From the NCBI GenBank assembly GCA_043820655.1, contig JBDRDO010000070.1, forward strand, positions 1 through 9,318: 9,318 nt of DNA, in the 5' to 3' direction. Each line of letters opens with the position of its first letter. Position 1 is the stretch's first letter. Origin of the DNA: JAZDEL01 sp043820655 (GTDB taxonomy: Archaea > Iainarchaeota > Iainarchaeia > Iainarchaeales > JAZDEL01). A program made the position numbers and the translations under genes. The notes beneath the pieces were generated by a model that did no database searches, was not told the origin of the DNA, and worked only from the letters and a program-made list of their open reading frames with translations. Positions 1 through 4,595 of the stretch are shown piece after piece.

Positions 1-10
1 CAACGTTAGG

Positions 11-18
11 TTTATATG
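11..18 (+). promoter_or_regulatory. TATA box of gatD promoter
   Basis: TTTATATG lies 36 nt upstream of the gatD ATG and follows a purine-rich stretch (TTAGG) that could act as the BRE. If transcription starts about 26 nt downstream of the box centre, as is usual in archaea, the mRNA begins near base 41 and has a leader of only about 6 nt. No Shine-Dalgarno sequence is visible before the ATG. The same geometry recurs at other unit-heading genes in the window. Confidence 0.65.
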
Positions 19-46
19 CAATTTAATGCATTATTAATCGGTTCAA

Positions 47-1402
47 ATGAAGCGCGAACAGTTTCTCAAGAAGCACGGGCTTAAACCGAATGATGTTGTT
101 TCCCTGCATGGCGCGGGAAAAGACGCATGCACTTATGAAGGGAGCATTCTTCCCGTTGATGCGGGCGTGCCTGATGATGTCCTTGTGTTGAAATTAAAAT
201 CGGGCTACAATGCGGGGATTAAAATTGCCGCAGGGCTTTCCGTAAAAAAACTTGGCACAATCAAAAAAAAACCCCTCCCTTCCGCAAAGCCGAAGAACAA
301 TCCTAAACTTCCTGATATTGCAATCATTCAGGTCGGCGGGACAATTGCGGCAATGGTTGATTATAAAACAGGCGGGGTAAGCGCAAAATTAAGTGATGAG
401 CAGCTGCTTGCCATGTTTCCTAAGCTTGCGGAAATTGCAAACTACAGATGCCGCTTCCTTATGAACATTCTCTCCGAAAACATCCGCCTCGGGCATTACC
501 CCTTAATTGCGAAGGCGGTTGCGGATGAAATTAAAAAAGGCGCAAAGGGCGTGATAATAACCCACGGCACCGACGCAATGGGCTACACCTCGGCGGCACT
601 TTCATTCATGCTTGAGAATGTTCCTGTTCCCGTGCTTCTTGTCGGCGCACAGAGAAGCTCCGACCGCGGCTCAACAGATGCGGCATTAAATATGTGGTGC
701 GCGGCAAACTTCATTGCAAAATCCGATTTTGCAGGGGTTGCAATCTGCATGCATGAAAACCTTGAGGATAATTCCTGCCTGATTCTCCCCGGAACAAAAA
801 CACGGAAAATGCACACCTCACGCAGGGATGCATTCCGCACAATTAACGCAAAGCCGATTGCGCGCGTAAGTGCCGAGGGAAATGTTGAATTCATTGCGCA
901 CGATTACATGTGCAGTAACAAAAATGCAAAGTTCGCGCTAAGAAATAAAATAGAGGAAAAGGTTGCGCTTGTAAAGGCAACACCTGCAATGTACGCCGCG
1001 CAGATTGATGCCTGCAAAAAGCTGGGCATTAAGGGCGTTGTGCTGGAGGGCACGGGGCTCGGACATACGCCCACAATTGACGGTGATGGAAAAACAAGGA
1101 AGGAGAACGCCAAAATTCTGGGCGCAATATCCTCCCTGGCAAAATCAGGGGTGATTGTTGTTATGGCAAGCCAGTGCATTAATGGGAGGGTGCAGATGCA
1201 TGTTTATTCCGCGGGCGTGATGCTGCATGGCGCGGGAGTAATCGGCGCGGAGGACATGCTTCCCGAAACGGCATTGATAAAACTCGCATGGCTGTTGGGC
1301 AATTGCAAAAAGCAGGAAGTGAAGGAACTCTTCACAAAAAACCTGCGCGGTGAAATTACGGAATGCTCGCGCCTTGACACATTCCCGCAGGATTTTAAAT
1401 AG
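47..1402 (+). CDS. gatD: Glu-tRNA(Gln) amidotransferase subunit D
   Basis: GatD is the glutaminase subunit of the archaeal GatDE complex. It hydrolyses glutamine in the cytoplasm and passes ammonia to GatE, which amidates Glu-tRNA(Gln). The 451-residue length is normal for the family. An N-terminal small beta domain (about residues 10-75) and a Lys/Pro linker precede an L-asparaginase-type domain from about residue 88. Family catalytic residues are visible: Thr99 in GGTIA, Thr175-Asp176 in HGTDAMGYT, and Lys254 in KMHTSRRDAF. The linked N-terminal domain and the KMHTSRRDAF signature separate it from ordinary asparaginases. The ATG is chosen because it lies 36 nt after a TATA box and matches the family N-terminus. 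Its partner gatE is on the same strand but starts at 7579, so the two are not adjacent here. No truncation or frameshift is seen. Confidence 0.97.
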   Translation: MKREQFLKKHGLKPNDVVSLHGAGKDACTYEGSILPVDAGVPDDVLVLKLKSGYNAGIKIAAGLSVKKLGTIKKKPLPSAKPKNNPKLPDIAIIQVGGTIAAMVDYKTGGVSAKLSDEQLLAMFPKLAEIANYRCRFLMNILSENIRLGHYPLIAKAVADEIKKGAKGVIITHGTDAMGYTSAALSFMLENVPVPVLLVGAQRSSDRGSTDAALNMWCAANFIAKSDFAGVAICMHENLEDNSCLILPGTKTRKMHTSRRDAFRTINAKPIARVSAEGNVEFIAHDYMCSNKNAKFALRNKIEEKVALVKATPAMYAAQIDACKKLGIKGVVLEGTGLGHTPTIDGDGKTRKENAKILGAISSLAKSGVIVVMASQCINGRVQMHVYSAGVMLHGAGVIGAEDMLPETALIKLAWLLGNCKKQEVKELFTKNLRGEITECSRLDTFPQDFK

Positions 1403-1423
1403 CCCGCAATTCCCCAAACCAAT

Positions 1424-1434
1424 AAATATATATA
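1424..1434 (+). promoter_or_regulatory. TATA box for the small membrane protein gene
   Basis: AAATATATATA lies in the 61-nt gap after gatD, and its TATATATA part begins 37 nt before the ATG at 1464. A start near 1457 would give a leader of about 7 nt, GGTTCAA. This suggests that the gene at 1464 begins its own transcript rather than depending on gatD readthrough. No T-tract follows the gatD stop, so readthrough is also possible. Confidence 0.6.
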
Positions 1435-1463
1435 CCAAAATGCACACTAACTAACTGGTTCAA

Positions 1464-1865
1464 ATGTACGATGCAATAGGCGCAGTTGGCGTTCTTTTCA
1501 TACTTGCGGCGTTTTTCCTGAATCATTTCAAGTGGTTCAAGCGCTTCACATACTCCTATAATTTCATGAATTTTGTCGGTGCGGCAATCCTTTTCTATTA
1601 TGCAATGAAACTCGGCTCCCCCGTATTCATGACTCTGAACGCAATCTGGATGTACGTTGCGGTTTTCTTTGTGGGGAAGAAATTTTTCCACTTCACGTCT
1701 GTTGCCTTCTTTAATGATGACATTGACGACTTTGTTGCGAATAGGAACGCGCGCCCGAAGCCGAAGCCGAAAAAGAAGCGCATTATCAGTAAAAAGCCCG
1801 TAATTATCAAGTCCGATGAATCAAAGGAAGGGGACAGCTCCACTTCCTGGCCGTGGAGCAAGTAG
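1464..1865 (+). CDS. small three-helix membrane protein, CBU_0592-like, basic tail
   Basis: This is a 133-residue predicted inner-membrane protein of unknown function. Three hydrophobic segments lie at about residues 4-20, 32-49 and 52-71. The pattern (acidic residue then IG near the start, Gly-Ala in helix 2, LNAIW entering helix 3) resembles the CBU_0592-like small membrane domain by eye; no search was run. After the helices come an acidic patch (NDDIDDF, residues 84-90) and then a strongly basic Pro/Lys tail (about residues 98-112, PKPKPKKK) ending in a Ser/Glu-rich segment with WPW. The basic tail is probably cytoplasmic and could contact lipid headgroups or nucleic acid, which is speculation. 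The ATG is 37 nt from a TATA box. The flavoprotein gene follows after 24 nt, so the two probably share a transcript. Confidence 0.72.
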   Translation: MYDAIGAVGVLFILAAFFLNHFKWFKRFTYSYNFMNFVGAAILFYYAMKLGSPVFMTLNAIWMYVAVFFVGKKFFHFTSVAFFNDDIDDFVANRNARPKPKPKKKRIISKKPVIIKSDESKEGDSSTSWPWSK

Positions 1866-1889
1866 TGCCGCACGCGGACAACTTGGGAT

Positions 1890-2426
1890 GTGTGCAGTTT
1901 GAAGGTTCTGGGAATTTGCGGATCGCGCAGGAATGGCAACACAGAACTCATGGTTCGCGCCGCGCTGGAGGGTGCGGAAAAGGCGGGCGCAGAAACTGAA
2001 TTAATCCTCCTGCGAAATCTGAAGATTGATTTCTGCGGGGGCTGTGGATTATGCCCGCCGAAAAGGGAGTGCCATGTGCATGACGATATGCGGAAAATCT
2101 ACCCAAAACTTTTTTCCGCGGATGCTGTTGTGCTCGGCACACCGTGCTATTTCAACAACATGTCGGGCACTTTAAAAAATTTCATTGACAGATTAAATCC
2201 CTTTTGGGATGACGCACGCCTGATGAACAAGCGCGCTGTTTTGCTCTGTGTAGGCGGGCAGGGCGGTGCAAGCGTTGAGGCAGGCCTGCGCTCCCTGCGC
2301 GAGTTCTGCAAAATAGAGGGTTGGGATATATTGACAGAGGTCGGGGCAAAGGCGGACAGGATCGGGGACTTAAAAAAGGCGGACCTTGAGAAATGCCGCA
2401 GTGCGGGTGCGGAACTAAAAAAATAA
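1890..2426 (+). CDS. iron-sulfur flavoprotein (Isf-like), flavodoxin fold
   Basis: This is a probable FMN- and [4Fe-4S]-containing electron carrier or NAD(P)H-dependent reductase of the cytoplasm. The flavodoxin-like fold starts with strand KVLGICGS and an FMN-phosphate loop, GSRRNGNT (residues 11-18). A compact cysteine motif follows, CX2CX2CX5C at Cys49, Cys52, Cys55 and Cys61, with the same spacing as the 4Fe-4S ligands of Methanosarcina Isf. GTPCYFNNMSGTLKNFIDR further on is the family's second flavin-contacting region. At 178 residues it is close to the usual length. In methanogens Isf proteins have been linked to electron transfer and oxidative-stress relief; the role here is inferred. 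The start is uncertain: GTG at 1890 is used, TTG at 1899 is possible, and the ATG at 1888 is out of frame and stops at once. There is no promoter of its own in the 24-nt gap, so it probably depends on the upstream gene's transcript. It ends 2 nt from the convergent padR stop. Confidence 0.85.
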   Translation: MCSLKVLGICGSRRNGNTELMVRAALEGAEKAGAETELILLRNLKIDFCGGCGLCPPKRECHVHDDMRKIYPKLFSADAVVLGTPCYFNNMSGTLKNFIDRLNPFWDDARLMNKRAVLLCVGGQGGASVEAGLRSLREFCKIEGWDILTEVGAKADRIGDLKKADLEKCRSAGAELKK

Positions 2427-2428
2427 TT

Positions 2429-2773
2429 TCAAAAAAGCAGTTTTTGCTTTTCATTCATGCTCTTTTTCGCGCTTTCAAGAAGTTTTTTCCCGTCCGCAGT
2501 TATTGTGTAAACCTTTCTGTTGCCCTCGTGCCTTGCTTTCACAAATCCGCGCTTTTCAAGCTTGTAAAGCACGACATAAACCGAAACATTTCCCGGCAGG
2601 AACCCGAATTTTTCATTTATCTCCGTGCGCAGTGCATATGCGTGCCCATCCCTTTTCCTTAGCAGTGAAAGCACATAAACCCAGAGTATCTCGCGCGTAA
2701 TCCTGCTCTCAAGGCGCCGTATTTCCATGCTTTTCCCGATGCCTTTTTCCCCGCCTTTGCCTGCCGTAACCAT
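2429..2773 (-). CDS. PadR-family winged-helix transcriptional regulator
   Basis: This is a small DNA-binding repressor of the PadR type. From the M of MEIRRLESR the protein shows an N-terminal helix (ITREILWVYVLSLL), the typical HAYALRTEINEKFG helix, a recognition region (PGNVSVYVVLYKLEKRGFV) and a wing (EGNRKVYTITADGKKLL). Only a short helix follows, so it is a one-domain form and probably dimerises. Three in-frame ATGs exist, at 2806, 2773 and 2728. The 2806 start would sit inside the AT-rich promoter elements and is unlikely. The 2728 start matches the family N-terminus best. The 2773 start, used here, fits a minus-strand TATA-like element (TTATAAAA, complement of 2813-2820), but the choice is uncertain. 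It is transcribed away from ino1 across a short shared promoter, which suggests autoregulation and control of ino1. The effector is unknown. Confidence 0.85.
   Translation of the reverse strand: MVTAGKGGEKGIGKSMEIRRLESRITREILWVYVLSLLRKRDGHAYALRTEINEKFGFLPGNVSVYVVLYKLEKRGFVKARHEGNRKVYTITADGKKLLESAKKSMNEKQKLLF
2433..2451. terminator. possible bidirectional terminator between convergent genes
   Basis: AAAAGCA (2433-2439) and TGCTTTT (2445-2451) form a perfect 7-bp inverted repeat with a 5-nt loop. It is flanked by T-runs on the plus strand (2441-2445, 2448-2451) and by the A6 run that is a T-run on the minus strand. It lies just past the flavoprotein stop and inside the last codons of padR. Archaeal termination depends mainly on T-tracts, so the run matters more than the weak stem. 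Confidence 0.4.
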
Positions 2774-2795
2774 GCCAAGTAAGGGTGCAGAAAGG

Positions 2796-2803
2796 TTTAT
2801 ATT
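2796..2803 (+). promoter_or_regulatory. upstream TATA box of ino1
   Basis: TTTATATT is preceded by the purine-rich AGAAAGG, a good BRE/TATA match. It would place the transcript start near 2826, leaving about a 19-nt leader before the ino1 ATG at 2845 and about 5 nt before an out-of-frame ATG at 2831. On the minus strand it lies within the 5' region of padR. A second TATA-like element (TTTATAAC, 2814-2821) would give a nearly leaderless ino1 mRNA instead. Confidence 0.55.
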
Positions 2804-2812
2804 CATAAAGTA

Positions 2813-2828
2813 TTTTATAACTATAAAA
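2813..2828. promoter_or_regulatory. 16-bp palindrome in the padR/ino1 divergent promoter
   Basis: TTTTATA-AC-TATAAAA is a perfect 7-bp inverted repeat with a 2-nt spacer, midway between the divergent genes. Each half reads as a TATA-like element on one strand. The position over or next to the likely start sites fits an operator, and the divergent PadR protein is the obvious candidate ligand. Binding is inferred from position and symmetry only. AT-rich promoter DNA can produce such dyads by chance. Confidence 0.45.
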
Positions 2829-2844
2829 CAATGGCTGTGATATT

Positions 2845-3975
2845 ATGGATGGGGAAATCGGAGGCAGGGGAAAAAAGGAAATCCGCGTTGCAATAGCGGG
2901 AGTCGGAAACTGCGCAAGTTCGCTTCTGCAGGGCGTGCACTATTACAGGAAGGTAACCGCCGGCGATGCCCCTGTGCCGGGGCTTATGCACAACAGTTTC
3001 GGCGGATACCTCATAAGCGACATTAAATTTGTTGCGGCATTTGATGTTGACAAGCGCAAGGTCGGGAAAGACCTTAGTGTGGCAATTTTTGAGAAGCCGA
3101 ACTGCACAAAAGTTTTTGATAATGCTGTTCCTGAACAGGGTGTGCAGGTGCAGAAGGGGCCTGTGCTTGACGGCATTGCGGAGCACATGCATGATTACCC
3201 CGCGGACCGCACATTTGTTATTGACAGCGGGCAGAAGCCTGTTGATGTTGCGCAGGAACTTAAAAAATCGCGCGCCGAGGTGCTTATATCATATCTCCCC
3301 GTGGGGAGTGAGGATGCCGTAAGGCATTACGCAAATGCCGCGCTTGAGGCGGGCTGTGCATTCATAAACTGCGTGCCTGTTTTTATTGCATCCGATGCGG
3401 AATGGGCAGAAAAGTTCCGCGAGAAAGGACTGCCGATTATCGGGGACGACATAAAAAGCCAGCTGGGCGCAACCATAACCCACCGCGTCCTGACAAAGCT
3501 TTTCGCTGACCGCGGGGTTAAGCTTGAACGCACATATCAGCTAAACACCGGCGGCAACACCGACTTCCTGAATATGAAGGAGCACGCGCGCCTGAAAAGC
3601 AAAAAAATAAGCAAAACAAGTGCCGTGCAGTCGCAGATGCCGAAGGAGCTTTCCGCCGAAAATATCCATATAGGCCCCTCGGATTATGTCCCGTGGCAGA
3701 ATGACAATAAGGTGTGCTTCATCCGCATGGAGGGGCGCAAATTTGGAGACGTCCCCCTTGACCTTGAACTAAGGCTTTCTGTGGAGGACTCCCCCAATTC
3801 AGGAGGGGTTGTGATTGACGCAATACGCGCGGCAAAACTTGCGCTTGAACGCGGCACAGGCGGCGCACTTACAGCAACTTCCGCGTACTTCATGAAGCAC
3901 CCTCCCCAGCAGTTCCCCGACACAGTTGCGCGCGGTATGGTTGAGGACTTTATAAAGGGCGAAAGGGAACGCTGA
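2845..3975 (+). CDS. ino1: inositol-1-phosphate synthase (Ino1)
   Basis: This enzyme converts glucose-6-phosphate to L-myo-inositol-1-phosphate, using NAD+ in an internal redox cycle in the cytoplasm. The 376-residue length matches the archaeal/actinobacterial class rather than the longer eukaryotic one. Seen: a Rossmann motif GVGNCASS (residues 20-27 region); the internal signatures ISYLPVGSEDAVRHYA (about 148-163) and GDDIKSQLGATITHR (200-214); QLNTGGNTDFLNM (232-244); SKKISKT (252-258) with catalytic-region lysines; HIGPSDYVPW (275-284); and GDVPLDLELRLSVEDSPNSG (301-320). The ATG is the only one fitting the family start in this frame. An ATG at 2831 is out of frame and ends at 2896. The divergent padR suggests local repression. 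A T6 tract follows the stop, so it is probably a single-gene transcript. The product feeds the phosphatidyltransferase at 6966. Confidence 0.96.
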   Translation: MDGEIGGRGKKEIRVAIAGVGNCASSLLQGVHYYRKVTAGDAPVPGLMHNSFGGYLISDIKFVAAFDVDKRKVGKDLSVAIFEKPNCTKVFDNAVPEQGVQVQKGPVLDGIAEHMHDYPADRTFVIDSGQKPVDVAQELKKSRAEVLISYLPVGSEDAVRHYANAALEAGCAFINCVPVFIASDAEWAEKFREKGLPIIGDDIKSQLGATITHRVLTKLFADRGVKLERTYQLNTGGNTDFLNMKEHARLKSKKISKTSAVQSQMPKELSAENIHIGPSDYVPWQNDNKVCFIRMEGRKFGDVPLDLELRLSVEDSPNSGGVVIDAIRAAKLALERGTGGALTATSAYFMKHPPQQFPDTVARGMVEDFIKGERER

Positions 3976-3976
3976 C

Positions 3977-3982
3977 TTTTTT
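3977..3982 (+). terminator. T6 tract after ino1
   Basis: Six T residues begin two bases after the TGA of ino1, with no stable hairpin before them. This fits an archaeal T-tract terminator. A new TATA box follows at 3991, which supports a transcript boundary here. Confidence 0.5.
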
Positions 3983-3990
3983 GCGCAAAG

Positions 3991-3998
3991 TTTATATA
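3991..3998 (+). promoter_or_regulatory. TATA box of the small surface protein gene
   Basis: GCAAAG followed by TTTATATA is the cleanest BRE/TATA combination in the window. It begins 37 nt before the ATG at 4028, predicting a leader of about 7 nt. Confidence 0.7.
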
Positions 3999-4027
3999 TG
4001 ACAATTGACATTAAATAAACTGATAAT

Positions 4028-4510
4028 ATGGCATCTGTTGGTTCATCAGCAAATTCCAATGCAGTACTTGTTGTTGTCGCGCTAATTGTAGTGGCAGCGC
4101 TTGTGCTGATAGTGCCGCCAATGTTTCAGGCGCCCGATGGCGGGAATGGACTTGCCGTTCCTGCAAAAGGCGCGTCGGTTACGCGTTCACTCTCAAAAAC
4201 ATCCCTTTCCGAGGGCGAAACCCTTAAAGTGACGCTCTCCGTGAATCCAGGGGGCGCAACATACTATGCCTTTGACGAAATCCTCCCTAAGGGCTGGCTT
4301 CCCGTCAACGCCACTGAAAGCGGGCTGCTTTCTACGGAAGATAAGGGGCATGTGAAGGTCGCCGCAATTCAGGGCGCCGAAAGCACAGTGTTCACATACG
4401 ATGTTGTTGTCTCGGGAAAGGGCACGCACTCCTTTTCAGGCGCATATATGTTTGAGGGCATGGCGGGCGAAGTGGCAATTGCGGGTTCATCCGCAGTGAC
4501 CGTGGAATAG
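4028..4510 (+). CDS. small membrane-anchored surface protein, single beta-rich domain
   Basis: This 160-residue protein has no recognised function. Residues 12-30 form one hydrophobic segment, probably an uncleaved signal anchor with the rest outside the cell. The segment before it has no charged residue, which is unusual for an N-in anchor. A short Gly/Pro linker leads to an about 110-residue domain (51-159) with alternating hydrophobic strands and no cysteine. It starts VTRSLS and contains YYAFDEILPKGW, IQGAE and FSGAYMFEG before ending in AVTV. The same landmarks in the same order occur near the N-terminus of the next protein (4596-6929), so the two are paralogous. The fold is probably an Ig-like or DUF11-type adhesion/S-layer sandwich, judged from strand pattern and TLP/LPxGW-type motifs. 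A TATA box lies 37 nt upstream and a T5 tract follows the stop. Confidence 0.85.
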   Translation: MASVGSSANSNAVLVVVALIVVAALVLIVPPMFQAPDGGNGLAVPAKGASVTRSLSKTSLSEGETLKVTLSVNPGGATYYAFDEILPKGWLPVNATESGLLSTEDKGHVKVAAIQGAESTVFTYDVVVSGKGTHSFSGAYMFEGMAGEVAIAGSSAVTVE

Positions 4511-4515
4511 GCTGA

Positions 4516-4520
4516 TTTTT
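4516..4520 (+). terminator. T5 tract after the small surface protein gene
   Basis: GATTTTT lies 6 nt after the TAG stop and upstream of the next promoter. It is short, with no convincing hairpin, so it is only a weak candidate for an archaeal T-tract terminator. Confidence 0.3.
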
Positions 4521-4554
4521 GCCCTTGGCTTTACGCCCGTGTGCCCAAACTAAG

Positions 4555-4563
4555 TTTTATATA
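4555..4563 (+). promoter_or_regulatory. TATA box of the large surface protein operon
   Basis: TTTTATATA follows ACTAAG. Its TTTATATA part begins 34 nt before the GTG at 4590 and 40 nt before the ATG at 4596. It probably drives the large surface protein, the phosphatidyltransferase and gatE together, since no TATA box is seen in the two later junctions. Confidence 0.65.
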
Positions 4564-4595
4564 TTAGTTAGTAGTTACTTCATAGGCGTGTGTTA

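Noticed and set aside
40..49. GGTTCAAAT resembles the T-arm consensus of a tRNA (also at 1457)
   Set aside because: No acceptor, D or anticodon arm and no 3' acceptor pairing can be found around either copy; both sit at protein start codons.
2393..2700. Plus-strand open frames across the padR gene
   Set aside because: The minus-strand frame shows a complete winged-helix pattern; the plus-strand translations show none.
3295..3308. CTCCCC-GT-GGGGAG inverted repeat inside ino1
   Set aside because: It encodes the conserved YLPVGSE segment, and no regulatory context is visible; best read as coding coincidence.
1446..4572. ACTAACTAA (1446-1454) and its complement TTAGTTAGT (4564-4572), both between TATA box and start
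   Set aside because: Low-complexity 4-nt periodic sequence in AT-rich promoters and in opposite orientations; chance is the simplest explanation.
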